DNA of 17,671 bases from an uncultured Eubacterium sp. (GCA_902475415.1 CABRZK010000014.1:1-17671); one strand, 5' to 3'. Positions 1 through 7,302 are shown, counted from the first letter of the stretch. Numbers and translations: made by a program. The notes: a model not told the origin generated them from the sequence alone.

Positions 1-76
1 CTGTTCTCAATGAATCTTTCAAGGTTATTTCACTGTTCAGTTATCAAAGTTCTTTTGCATCGCTTTCGTTCAGCGA
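1..76 (-). promoter_or_regulatory. Leader of a probable rRNA operon lying left of the window
   Basis: On the minus strand the DNA after promoter P2 reads GAACTTTGATAACTGAACAG (around 33-52), then AACCTTGAAAGATTC. This resembles the conserved boxA-like leader and spacer found just before 16S or 23S genes in Clostridia and other Firmicutes. The rRNA gene itself is not in the window, so the identity is inferred from the leader style and the strength of the two promoters. A tRNA cluster is the main alternative. Confidence 0.6.
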
Positions 77-83
77 CTTTCAT

Positions 84-112
84 ATGTTATCACGGTTTAT
101 CTCGCTTGTCAA
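84..112 (-). promoter_or_regulatory. Strong promoter P2, rRNA type
   Basis: Minus strand: -35 TTGACA (107-112), a 17-nt spacer, and -10 TAACAT (84-89). The -35 is perfect and the -10 close to consensus. It is the downstream member of a tandem pair reading leftward out of the window, the usual layout for rRNA operons. Confidence 0.75.
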
Positions 113-176
113 CAACTTTTTTTATTTTTTTAAAAGTTATTTTTCATTTTGCTTCGTTTTCCGCGACAGCTATTAG

Positions 177-205
177 ATAATACCATTGAGGGGTTACATT
201 GTCAA
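177..205 (-). promoter_or_regulatory. Strong promoter P1, rRNA type
   Basis: Minus strand: -35 TTGACA (200-205), a 17-nt spacer, and -10 TATTAT (177-182). It lies 93 bp upstream of P2 with identical geometry, about 60 bp past the terminator of the cvpA cluster. The 317 bp left of cvpA therefore hold two promoters, a leader and a terminator. The short rightward reading frame across this stretch has no ribosome site and is not a gene. Confidence 0.75.
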
Positions 206-265
206 CACTTTTTTACATATTTTTTTACTTTTTTCTATATTTTTTCTTTTCTTCATATTTTAAAA

Positions 266-306
266 ATAGATGTTGTGGTTTTCTTTTTTTATACCACAAC
301 ATCTAT
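266..306 (-). terminator. Rho-independent terminator after cvpA
   Basis: Perfect 14-bp inverted repeat, ATAGATGTTGTGGT (266-279) and ACCACAACATCTAT (293-306), with a 13-nt loop. On the minus strand the stem is followed by a short T run. It lies 11 bp past the cvpA stop and separates the cluster from the next promoters. Confidence 0.85.
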
Positions 307-317
307 ACGCGTTACAT

Positions 318-1004
318 TTATTTTCCAAATAAAAAGCCTGTCAGAATTCTTGCCGGAACATTATTATAATATAAATATTTCAAAATACTGCTCTGGTCAA
401 TCTGTTCAATACACATTTTCCCTTCTTCTGTACCGGCAAATAAAGACAGGAGCATAAAGAGCAACCATACAAGAATCAAACCCTGTAACGCCCCTGCAAA
501 GATTCCAAGTGTCCGGTTGATTCCTTTAAGTACCGGAATCCGATTAATAATCTTCAGAGAACGTCCAATCATAGATACAATGATCCCGGCAATCAGCAAC
601 GCTATAAAATATGATACGCCTCCCAGGATCCAGTCTGCCATCTTCCTTCCCAGTGCATCATATATTCCCGCCTGATCCAGCAGGCTGTTCCCGGAATCAG
701 TCACATAAGAGGCAACCTGTTCCGGCAAAGACACGCCCCCTGCATTCGTTTCTCCGGAAACAGTATTTGATATCCCTGTCTCTCCACGATCCCGAAAAGC
801 CTGTGTACACCTTTGTTCCAGAGTAGTGTACACATTTGTATTTGTCTTGATGTAATTACTGATGTATGGTGTTGCATACGAGATCAGTCCAATCAACAGT
901 ATCACAGAAATCAGCGAATACAAAATCCGAAGCAGTCCGCGGTTCCACCCACGAATTGCAAAAAACAAAATAATTATTCCAACTACACACAATAACCAAT
1001 TCAT
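318..1004 (-). CDS. CvpA family membrane protein
   Basis: The 228-residue protein begins with two hydrophobic helices (about residues 2-18 and 26-44) separated by a basic RGWNRG turn. A soluble loop at 45-120 has little hydrophobicity. Two more membrane helices follow (about 127-147 and 167-190), the second preceded by GINRTLGIFAGALQGL, a characteristic CvpA-family stretch. In E. coli, CvpA is linked to colicin V production and envelope stress; the role in Firmicutes is not established. The start overlaps the stop of the upstream DUF5711 gene by one base (TAATG), so the two are probably translationally coupled. It is the last gene of its transcript. The family call is by recognition of sequence and topology. 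Confidence 0.85.
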   Translation of the reverse strand: MNWLLCVVGIIILFFAIRGWNRGLLRILYSLISVILLIGLISYATPYISNYIKTNTNVYTTLEQRCTQAFRDRGETGISNTVSGETNAGGVSLPEQVASYVTDSGNSLLDQAGIYDALGRKMADWILGGVSYFIALLIAGIIVSMIGRSLKIINRIPVLKGINRTLGIFAGALQGLILVWLLFMLLSLFAGTEEGKMCIEQIDQSSILKYLYYNNVPARILTGFLFGK

Positions 1005-2227
1005 TACTTCTCGCCTGCTTTCCCACTTCCAAACAGACGAAGACGTATCTGCTGTGTCTCTCCTTCTAATATGAAAGCATATCTGCGATATCCACCAACG
1101 TGTAACAACTCACAGAAATTATCATCATATTCATAATAGAATTTTTCACGTCCGCCCATTGTATAAATCGCACATACATTATTACTGTACAGACAGATCT
1201 CATGATTTTCCAGAAAACGCATCTTCTCAAACGGAAAATCTGTCACAAACTGAGTTTGCTCATCGCACTTCATATTATATACAACAATTTTTCTTTTTGC
1301 CTCGTCTTTTCCGGAAGCAAAGACAAGCGCAAAATAACTGTCATCATAAAAAACAGCTTTTATTTCTTCTTCCACCTGCTTTTTGGCACCTTCCTTCGGT
1401 GCATTTCCACCGGTAAACGTATACACTCCCTGACTTGAAAATGCAAGAAGCTGATCTGAACCAACATATTCCAGTTCCGGAATAATCATATCATCATAAG
1501 AATAAGTTGCAACAATATGATCTACCTTTTCCTCGCCTACTGAGCCAAAATTGTAAAAAGTTACAATGCTCTTTGCGCTTCCCTCATGAATATCAAGACT
1601 GGAGACAGCCAATTTTTCTCCATCCTGCGAAATTGCCAGATCCATCGGTGTCCCACCGTTTTCTACATGAATTGCACCTTCCGCCAGCTGTTCTCCAGTT
1701 TTGCTGTAAAGCGCCAGATACCCGGTACCATCCTCTTCCATCATTACAGCCACCGTTCCGCTGGCAGATACATCCACACGCATAATCGGCATGGTAACTT
1801 TAAATTTGCCCTGGGTTCCACTGCCATTCATGACGTAGATTTCTTTACCGTCTTTATCTGCAAATACTACATACTGCTTGCAGATTGCGTAGACAGGATC
1901 CTGCATTTCAAAACTCTGATTCCAGATAATCTGATTATCTGCCGTCACGCAGGCAGCACCATCATTACTATATTTCAGCAAATTTCCATTAAATTCTATG
2001 AATTTCGTCGCATCTGTATCTGTCCTGTCAATCGTGCCGACAATACGATAATCGTCATAAAATTTATGTTGTACATATATATAATATGTAATTCCCAAAA
2101 CGGCGCAAATTCCCACAATAATAGCCAGTATTCTTAACTGCTTTTTATGATGTTCACGCACTTTTCGTTCGATTTCTTCCCAGTTTGCCTGAACCATCTG
2201 CAGATTACTTTTTCCTGCGTTATTCAT
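1004..2227 (-). CDS. DUF5711 family single-pass membrane protein
   Basis: Of the in-frame starts I chose the ATG at 2227 (407 residues). A GTG twelve bases further out is possible, but that GTG forms part of the good ribosome site GGAGGA placed for the ATG. Residues 1-30 are charged and presumably cytoplasmic, about 31-51 form one membrane helix, and the rest is extracytoplasmic. That part consists of repeated short beta-like segments alternating hydrophobic residues with G/D turns, consistent with a beta-propeller-like fold. I recognise it as DUF5711, seen in Lachnospiraceae beside cvpA. No catalytic motif is visible and its function is unknown. It lies between the LysM protein gene and cvpA on the same strand. 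Confidence 0.75.
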   Translation of the reverse strand: MNNAGKSNLQMVQANWEEIERKVREHHKKQLRILAIIVGICAVLGITYYIYVQHKFYDDYRIVGTIDRTDTDATKFIEFNGNLLKYSNDGAACVTADNQIIWNQSFEMQDPVYAICKQYVVFADKDGKEIYVMNGSGTQGKFKVTMPIMRVDVSASGTVAVMMEEDGTGYLALYSKTGEQLAEGAIHVENGGTPMDLAISQDGEKLAVSSLDIHEGSAKSIVTFYNFGSVGEEKVDHIVATYSYDDMIIPELEYVGSDQLLAFSSQGVYTFTGGNAPKEGAKKQVEEEIKAVFYDDSYFALVFASGKDEAKRKIVVYNMKCDEQTQFVTDFPFEKMRFLENHEICLYSNNVCAIYTMGGREKFYYEYDDNFCELLHVGGYRRYAFILEGETQQIRLRLFGSGKAGEK

Positions 2228-2264
2228 ACTTTCCTCCACTTCAGAATGTTTTCATCTGTTGTAT

Positions 2265-2293
2265 ATCATAAAGCATTTTTTTTCGAAAGTCCA
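2265..2293 (-). promoter_or_regulatory. Candidate promoter of the DUF5711-cvpA pair
   Basis: Minus strand: -35 TGGACT (2288-2293, 4 of 6 matches), a 17-nt spacer, and -10 TATGAT (2265-2270, 5 of 6). It sits in the 100-bp gap behind the LysM gene, where I see no terminator hairpin. The pair may thus be transcribed both from here and by readthrough. Confidence 0.4.
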
Positions 2294-2327
2294 GACAGAT
2301 TCCAGCCGCAATCATTGTTCTTCTTTT

Positions 2328-3767
2328 TTACGGTAACACTAATCGCTGTCCCTCATAAATCATGTCCATGTTCTGAATCTGATTTGCATCGCAGATATCC
2401 TGCACTTTCTGTGTCGTATGATAAACTGCCTTACTGATAGACATCAGGCTGTCGCCTTTTTTCACGGTGTAATAACGTGCCTCCTGCCCGGATGTCTGTT
2501 GGGTCGTTTCCTCCTGGTTCTGTGTCTCTGTGTCTCCGCCCTGTTGTGCATCCTGTTGTGTATCCACTGCAGGATCATCCTTCTGCTGCGTTGTTTCATT
2601 TTGCTCCTTCTGAATTTCCTGAACGCCGCTTTCTGATGCATTCACATTCTCGGAATTTGCTCCGGATTCTCCCCCGTGTACATCCTGCTCTGTTCCTGCT
2701 TCTTCCCCCTGTACATCCTGCTCTGCTTTCTGGTTCACGCTCTGCGTTGTTTCCTCTGTTTTCGGTTCTTCCTGCCCATCCTGCCCCGGCGTTTCCTGTC
2801 TTGTCCCATCTTTATCATCGGTCTGTACATTTCCCGAAAACGTCTGTAGCGTGTGTTCCAGTACTTTTAAATTCTGATAATTCCCAATCTGCGAAATTCC
2901 GGTTGCCACCACAACCGCTAGTACAGCGATTCCCGCCACATACACAAATGGCTGATGCTGCTTTCGTGCCGGCTTTTCATTCAGTTTGTTTAAAATAGCC
3001 CGATAATTTTGTGCTACATCTGCCCGCTGTGCATTTTCGCGTTCCATCTCCTGACGCAGCACTTCTGTATGGCGGTTCTGTGCCACCAGAAATTCCTGCA
3101 TCGCCGGATTTTTTTCATAATAAACGGCATAACCTTCCAGGCGTTGCAGATGTCCCTGTTCCTGCACAAAAAACGCATCCATGCGATTCAGTCGATCTTC
3201 ATAATATAAAAAGCGAGATCCATGTTCCTGCGTTGCATCAAAAAACTGCCGGATTGAAGTTGTAATTTCCAGATTGCTTCCTTCCAGAGAAAAATACCAT
3301 CCAAGAAGTTCATATTCCGAAAAATATTCTTTGATTCCCTGGTATACTTTTTCCCAGAATATCTGCTGTCGGTCCTGAGACGCCACTGCTGCTGATGGTT
3401 GTTCTACAATATCAATATCTGAAACAATCCTGGTATCTACCTGTTGACACTGTTCTTCCGCCGCAGTGTCTTCCGGCTCTTCCTGTTTCCTTTCTGCCGG
3501 TTCCGCATAAACTGCAGATTCCCCTGTAACAGCAAAATCCACCTGCTGCGCACCACTGATAAATATGTATTCCTGATTTCCCCGCCGATATGTTTTTCCC
3601 AATAATACCGCTGCCGGAATATCATTTTCTTTCAGCTCCTCATGTAAAGTTCGATGCACATAGGTATACACAAAATCCTCCACGTAAATCTGACACGTAT
3701 CGCCCAGCTTTCCCATCTGTCGGATATTTTTAGGTAAATGAAACTGTCTGTCTTTCTGATTTCCCAT
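2328..3767 (-). CDS. LysM protein with membrane anchor and MPN-like N-terminal domain
   Basis: The ATG at 3767 (479 residues) was chosen over a longer frame because an AGAGGG site precedes it and the family-like sequence begins there (HLPKNIRQMG). Residues 25-230 form a folded region. Pieces at about 28-78 (IYVEDFVYTYVHR, PAAVLLGK, YIFISGAQQV) and 154-190 (LLGWYFSLEG onward) follow the order of an MPN/JAMM domain. The two zinc histidines expected after GWY are F159 and L161, so any such domain would be inactive. A membrane helix spans about 274-293. A low-complexity Q/E/T/D linker follows (about 300-430), then a C-terminal LysM (431-479, YYTVKKGDSL, YEGQRLVLP) that would bind peptidoglycan outside the membrane. 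LysM and the helix are clear; the MPN likeness is inference. It precedes DUF5711 and cvpA. Confidence 0.8.
   Translation of the reverse strand: MGNQKDRQFHLPKNIRQMGKLGDTCQIYVEDFVYTYVHRTLHEELKENDIPAAVLLGKTYRRGNQEYIFISGAQQVDFAVTGESAVYAEPAERKQEEPEDTAAEEQCQQVDTRIVSDIDIVEQPSAAVASQDRQQIFWEKVYQGIKEYFSEYELLGWYFSLEGSNLEITTSIRQFFDATQEHGSRFLYYEDRLNRMDAFFVQEQGHLQRLEGYAVYYEKNPAMQEFLVAQNRHTEVLRQEMERENAQRADVAQNYRAILNKLNEKPARKQHQPFVYVAGIAVLAVVVATGISQIGNYQNLKVLEHTLQTFSGNVQTDDKDGTRQETPGQDGQEEPKTEETTQSVNQKAEQDVQGEEAGTEQDVHGGESGANSENVNASESGVQEIQKEQNETTQQKDDPAVDTQQDAQQGGDTETQNQEETTQQTSGQEARYYTVKKGDSLMSISKAVYHTTQKVQDICDANQIQNMDMIYEGQRLVLP
2677..2725. repeat. Short direct repeat in the LysM protein linker
   Basis: The 16-mer TGTACATCCTGCTCTG occurs at 2677-2692 and 2710-2725, 33 bp apart. 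It encodes an 11-residue periodicity (EQDV-H/Q-G) in the linker. This looks like a local duplication in a length-tolerant region. Confidence 0.7.
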
Positions 3768-3881
3768 TCTTTGATTCCCTCTTTCCGTCTCAATAACAAC
3801 ACTGTATTTTTTTGTACCGCCCGAACCACACGTCCATAACACAGCGGTTTTTCATTTCTCGAAAAATCCTAACACAGGGAA

Positions 3882-3909
3882 CTTGTAACAAATTGCCGAT
3901 ATCTGTAAA
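3882..3909 (-). promoter_or_regulatory. Candidate promoter of the LysM protein gene
   Basis: Minus strand: -35 TTTACA (3904-3909), a 16-nt spacer ending in TG, and -10 TACAAG (3882-3887). The good -35 and extended -10 compensate for a weak -10 hexamer. It would give a leader of about 105 nt before the ATG at 3767. Confidence 0.35.
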
Positions 3910-3974
3910 TAAAATACATAAGAAAGTTTGTTTTTGTTTTGCAGGGAATACGGACGATTTTTTTGCAAACAAAA

Positions 3975-4010
3975 ATGCTCAGAATCTTCCAGTTGAAGAT
4001 TTCTGAGCAT
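3975..4010 (-). terminator. Terminator after the phosphopantetheinyl transferase gene
   Basis: Arms ATGCTCAGAATCTTC (3975-3989) and GAAGATTTCTGAGCAT (3995-4010) pair over about 15 bp with one bulged base and a 5-nt loop. On the minus strand they are followed by TTTTTG and a further T run. It lies a few bases past the gene's stop. Confidence 0.8.
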
Positions 4011-4014
4011 TCAT

Positions 4015-4572
4015 TTACTCTTTTAACTGTTGCAGAAAAATTCTGCATTTTTCTTTTGTGGTGACAACCATTGGGCAATCCTGTTGAAACTCCACAGACT
4101 GCTGACAGACATCTTTTTCTCCTGTCAGATCCCCTTCCGGGCTGATGACGGAAAAATAATCCATCCCTCTGATCAGTCCGACACCAGTATATTTCACATA
4201 GCTTTCTTTGTATGCCCACATTTTACAAAAATACAGGTATCCATTTTTTTCCAGCCACTCCCGTTCCTTCGGATGAAAGAAACGCCTGGCCAGGCGTTCT
4301 GTCCGACATTTCTGTTCCTGCTGAATGTCCAGACCAACCTCTTCCCGTGCCACTGCACAGGTCCACCACGCTCCGCTGTGTGAAATAGAAAAATAAATAT
4401 CTTCTGCATTTTCAAAACGAGGTTTCTGATTATTTTCCATCGCTGTAAGCGCCAATTTTTCCGGAAGCAGTAAACATTCCTCATCAGCATACTGACGCAC
4501 AGCCTTTTCTAAAAGTTCATGAGAATTTTTTTGTTTTTCATCCCACTGCTGATAATATATCCTGATATTCAT
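4015..4572 (-). CDS. 4'-phosphopantetheinyl transferase, Sfp superfamily
   Basis: Transfers phosphopantetheine from CoA to a serine of a carrier protein. The ATG at 4572 (185 residues) has a GGAAGG site at good spacing; the open frame upstream begins only with TTG. Visible motifs are FSISHSG (61-67), GLDIQ (80-84) and MWAYKESYVKYTG (118-130), the three family landmarks. D82 and E123 match the Mg ligands of Sfp. The usual Glu two residues after the Asp is Q84 here, a variation tolerated in some members. At 185 residues it is shorter than Sfp (about 225) and of the compact type. It follows the aminotransferase gene by 35 bp, probably one transcript. No PKS, NRPS or fatty-acid gene is nearby, so its target carrier protein is unknown. 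Confidence 0.85.
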   Translation of the reverse strand: MNIRIYYQQWDEKQKNSHELLEKAVRQYADEECLLLPEKLALTAMENNQKPRFENAEDIYFSISHSGAWWTCAVAREEVGLDIQQEQKCRTERLARRFFHPKEREWLEKNGYLYFCKMWAYKESYVKYTGVGLIRGMDYFSVISPEGDLTGEKDVCQQSVEFQQDCPMVVTTKEKCRIFLQQLKE

Positions 4573-4607
4573 TTCGTAATTTCCTTCCAATGCCTTTTTT
4601 CAGAATA

Positions 4608-5792
4608 TTATTGCTGATATTTATCATACAGTCTCTGGAAAGCAGGTATACTTCTTTTAGCCACATCTGCCGGCACACAGTAGGACACACGAACCCAGCC
4701 CGGGCCATAGAAAGCTGTACCCGGAGCCATCAGAATTTTTTCTTCTTTCGCGCGCTCGCAGAATTTTGTGTCATCTTCTTCCAGCGCTTTCACAAACAGG
4801 TAGAAAGCTCCGTCCGGATGGATACAGGTATATCCAATCTCTGTCAGTGCATGATATAAAATATCTCTCGTCTCCTGATAAATACTGATATCCACTGAGG
4901 CATCCACACATTTCAATAACATTTTCTGCTGCAGTGACGGCGCATTTACATAACCCAGATAACGCATGGAAGCAGTCATTCCCGCAATCAGATCCTCGTA
5001 ATCCTGTACACAGGGTTCCATGGCAATATAACCGATTCGCTCTCCCGGAATGGATAAAGCTTTACTATAAGAATATACAACAATCGTATTTTCGTAGTAG
5101 TGTGTCAGGTATGGCACTTCAATATCATACGCCAGCTTACGGTATGGTTCATCCGAAACCAGATAAATCGGATGTCCGTATTCTTCCTGTTTCTTTTTTA
5201 AGATATCTGTCACCATGTGAATAGATTCTTCTGTATACACAGCACCGGTCGGATTATTCGGTGTATTGATCAGCACAAATCTGGTCTTTGGTGATAATGC
5301 AGCCTCAAAGGTTGCCGGATCCGGCTGTAAAGTCTTCATATCGCAAAGAGCCGGAACCAGTTTGCCATACATGGTCTCTACATAGCTTTTATACTCCCAG
5401 AAATAAGGTGCAAATGTCACTACCTCATCTCCCGCATCCAACAGGCTGTTTGCAATAACCACAATGGCTGCCGCCGCACCGCTGGTCATAATAATACCCT
5501 GCTCGGTATAATTGCAATCATACTTATCATTCAGGTAATTTGCGATATGTCTACGCACTTCCGGATGTCCCACATTGGCTGGATAGCCGTGCAGAGCAAG
5601 CGGTTTTTCTGTGTCAAGAATCTCTTTCATCGCCTCGTTGACCTGCGCCGGAGGCTCCACGCTTGGATTTCCAATGGTAAAGTTAAAAATATTCTCAGAG
5701 CCGTAGATTGCAGCCAGTTTCTTTCCTTCCTCAAAAATATCACGGATACAAATGGATGAATCCAGTGATTCTCTTAAACGTTTTGATATCAT
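4608..5792 (-). CDS. Pyridoxal-phosphate aminotransferase, class I/II
   Basis: A 394-residue fold-type I aminotransferase. Signatures in order are a G-x-P start of the large domain (TIGNPSVEPP, 39-48), SGAAAAI (104-110), NTPNNPTG (176-183), SDEPY (213-217), and the cofactor lysine K244 in SYSKALSIPGERIG. R378 in WVRVSY matches the substrate-carboxylate arginine. A GGAGG site lies 9 nt before the ATG. The sequence resembles aspartate or aromatic aminotransferase-like clostridial enzymes, but the amino donor cannot be fixed from sequence. The gene is divergent from the GntR/FCD regulator, a possible regulator of it, and is followed by the phosphopantetheinyl transferase gene. Confidence 0.88.
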   Translation of the reverse strand: MISKRLRESLDSSICIRDIFEEGKKLAAIYGSENIFNFTIGNPSVEPPAQVNEAMKEILDTEKPLALHGYPANVGHPEVRRHIANYLNDKYDCNYTEQGIIMTSGAAAAIVVIANSLLDAGDEVVTFAPYFWEYKSYVETMYGKLVPALCDMKTLQPDPATFEAALSPKTRFVLINTPNNPTGAVYTEESIHMVTDILKKKQEEYGHPIYLVSDEPYRKLAYDIEVPYLTHYYENTIVVYSYSKALSIPGERIGYIAMEPCVQDYEDLIAGMTASMRYLGYVNAPSLQQKMLLKCVDASVDISIYQETRDILYHALTEIGYTCIHPDGAFYLFVKALEEDDTKFCERAKEEKILMAPGTAFYGPGWVRVSYCVPADVAKRSIPAFQRLYDKYQQ

Positions 5793-5814
5793 GATCTATG
5801 TCCTCCAAATCCCC

Positions 5815-5905
5815 TTTTTTACATCAACGTTTTGCAGCTTGTGTCTTCATACTCGTATGTTGAATTATCATGTTATGTTGTTTTTCTTTTTCACATCAAC
5901 GCTTT
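5815..5905. repeat. Two near-identical 19-bp direct repeats at the aminotransferase promoter
   Basis: Copies at 5815-5833 and 5887-5905 share 17 of 19 bases (core ACATCAACG; minus strand CGTTGATGT) and begin 72 bp apart. The right copy contains the putative -35 of the aminotransferase gene; the left lies just before its ribosome site. The arrangement suggests paired operator sites, but no binding protein can be named. Confidence 0.6.
5870..5899 (-). promoter_or_regulatory. Candidate promoter of the aminotransferase-PPTase pair
   Basis: Minus strand: -35 TTGATG (5894-5899), an 18-nt spacer, and -10 TAACAT (5870-5875). The -35 falls inside the right-hand 19-bp repeat. It is the best pair I could find in this spacer but is not strong. 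The 317-bp region between the divergent genes holds this promoter, the repeats, the GntR promoter and two palindromes; I see no gene there. Confidence 0.35.
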
Positions 5906-5959
5906 AAATCGTTATACTTTTCATATCTTATCACATTTCTGTGTAAAATAAAAGGTTTC

Positions 5960-5988
5960 TTTACATCTAACCTCATTTTTGCTATACT
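5960..5988 (+). promoter_or_regulatory. Promoter of the GntR-YqeY pair
   Basis: Plus strand: -35 TTTACA (5960-5965), a 17-nt spacer, and -10 TATACT (5983-5988). Five of six bases match consensus in each hexamer. It predicts a leader of about 115 nt containing two palindromes. Confidence 0.7.
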
Positions 5989-6004
5989 TTCTACATAACA
6001 CAGA

Positions 6005-6034
6005 TGTATACACCGTAAGTATTCCATGGAATAC
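6005..6034. promoter_or_regulatory. Operator-like palindromes in the GntR gene leader
   Basis: TGTATACA (6005-6012) and the perfect 16-bp palindrome GTATTCCATGGAATAC (6019-6034) lie about 10-40 nt past the predicted transcription start. FCD-type GntR proteins often bind short palindromes with a GT-N-AC core, sometimes containing GTATAC, so autoregulation is plausible. The assignment is inferred from position and symmetry. Confidence 0.5.
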
Positions 6035-6109
6035 CTGTGGTAAACACATACATATCAAGGCATCAGGCACAGTATCTTTGCCTCCCCATTTGTTACAGGA
6101 GAAATACAT

Positions 6110-6802
6110 ATGTCAAATCAGGAAAACAGCAAGTATGAATCTCTGAACCAGCCTGCCGAAAACAAACAGCAGCTTGCATATCAGCAGATCAAAGAAGATA
6201 TACTGAATAATACTTATCCGGAAGGGACCGTAATGGTCGAGCGGAAATTATGTGACATCTATCATGTCAGCCGGTCTCCGATCCGCAATGCGCTTCAGCA
6301 GCTGACTCATGAGGGTTTGCTTTCTTTTGTTCCGGGAAAAGGAACCGTCGTAGCTTCCTTTACTACAGAGGATATTTTAGAAGTATATGATCTGATCGAA
6401 CTGCTCCAGACCTATGCAGTTTCGGCATGCATCAGCAAATACAATCCCCTCGCAGTAAATGCACTGGAACTGGCGCTTTCCAATATGAAGAAGTCTCTGG
6501 ATGAAAATGACATTTTCCATTGCACCAGATGGGATCAGAAGTTTCATGAACTTCTCGTAAGTTATTCCGGCAACAAGCGTCTGGAAAATGTATATGACCA
6601 GTTGGACTGCCAGCAAATGCTGTTTATCTCTACCATTCTGGATGATGCAGAACTGGCCGGACAGTCTTATCAGGAGCACTCCGCCATTCTGGATGCTATC
6701 AAAGAAAAAGATGTAACCACTGCTCAGGACTGTATCCGGAAGCATTATTATCATATCAAACAATACTATATCAACAAACTGCTCAGCAGAATCCATATTT
6801 AA
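6110..6802 (+). CDS. GntR family transcriptional regulator, FCD domain
   Basis: A 230-residue DNA-binding regulator. Residues 20-83 form the GntR winged helix (QLAYQQIKEDIL, then SRSPIRNALQQLTHEGLL, with wing VPGKGTVVA). Residues 88-225 form an all-helical FCD ligand domain. Candidate metal ligands follow the family pattern: D142 and H146 in WDQKFHELL, H190 in EHSAIL, and H212. FCD regulators usually sense small carboxylates or other metabolites and control adjacent catabolic genes. The effector here is unknown, and the divergent aminotransferase is the natural candidate target. The start is supported by AGGAG 8 nt upstream. The 19-bp gap to the next gene suggests co-transcription. Confidence 0.9.
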   Translation: MSNQENSKYESLNQPAENKQQLAYQQIKEDILNNTYPEGTVMVERKLCDIYHVSRSPIRNALQQLTHEGLLSFVPGKGTVVASFTTEDILEVYDLIELLQTYAVSACISKYNPLAVNALELALSNMKKSLDENDIFHCTRWDQKFHELLVSYSGNKRLENVYDQLDCQQMLFISTILDDAELAGQSYQEHSAILDAIKEKDVTTAQDCIRKHYYHIKQYYINKLLSRIHI

Positions 6803-6821
6803 TTTTAGGAGGTACTGTATT

Positions 6822-7259
6822 ATGGAAATGCAGACATTACAAAAAGACATGATCGCAGCTATGAAAGCAAAAGATAAGGTACGCAAGGATGCCATTTCAT
6901 CCCTGGTATCTGCAGTAAAGAAAGTCGCTATCGACGAAGGATGCCGTGATGACATCAAACCGGAACTTGTTGACCGCGTTATTTTAAAAGAACTGAAAAG
7001 TGTAAAAGAGCAGGTGGATACATGCCCTGCTGATCGTACGGATCTGAAAGAAGAATATCAGGCACGTTATGACATCATTAATGAATATGCCCCACAGCTG
7101 TTGTCCGCAGAAGAGGTAAAAACCATTCTGACCGAACGTTTTGCCGATGTACTGGCTACCAAAAACAAAGGTCAGATCATGAAAGCTGTTATGGCTGAGT
7201 TAAAAGGAAAAGCAGATGGAAAGGTAATCAACCAGGTCGTCGCTGAACTCTGCAAATAG
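6822..7259 (+). CDS. GatB/YqeY domain-containing protein
   Basis: A 145-residue stand-alone YqeY-type protein of normal family length. The N-terminal helical part (LQKDMIAAMKAKDKVRKDAI) and the C-terminal part (NKGQIMKAVMAELKGKADGK, about 115-134) match the tail domain of GatB, the amidotransferase subunit that recognises tRNA. Stand-alone members are suspected to act on tRNA-related substrates, but their role is unproven. AGGAGG precedes the ATG at good spacing. It lies directly behind the GntR gene and is closed by a strong terminator. The family call is firm. Confidence 0.9.
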   Translation: MEMQTLQKDMIAAMKAKDKVRKDAISSLVSAVKKVAIDEGCRDDIKPELVDRVILKELKSVKEQVDTCPADRTDLKEEYQARYDIINEYAPQLLSAEEVKTILTERFADVLATKNKGQIMKAVMAELKGKADGKVINQVVAELCK

Positions 7260-7302
7260 TGTGCACTTCCCGTGTACATCAATGATATCCGTATTGCTTT
7301 TT

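Noticed and set aside
149..457. Rightward open frame over the cvpA terminator and the rRNA-type promoters
   Set aside because: It has no ribosome site, has Phe/Ile/Tyr-rich low-complexity sequence, and runs across a terminator hairpin and into cvpA on the opposite strand.
2677..2725. CRISPR-like or mobile repeat
   Set aside because: There are only two copies, both within a coding low-complexity linker, in frame and 33 bp apart.
5995..6109. Riboswitch or attenuator in the 115-nt GntR leader
   Set aside because: Only short palindromes are visible, with no conserved aptamer pattern and no terminator stem followed by a T run.
6377..6958. Leftward 193-codon frame opposite the GntR and YqeY genes
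   Set aside because: It is antisense to two well-supported genes and has no ribosome site or recognisable domain.
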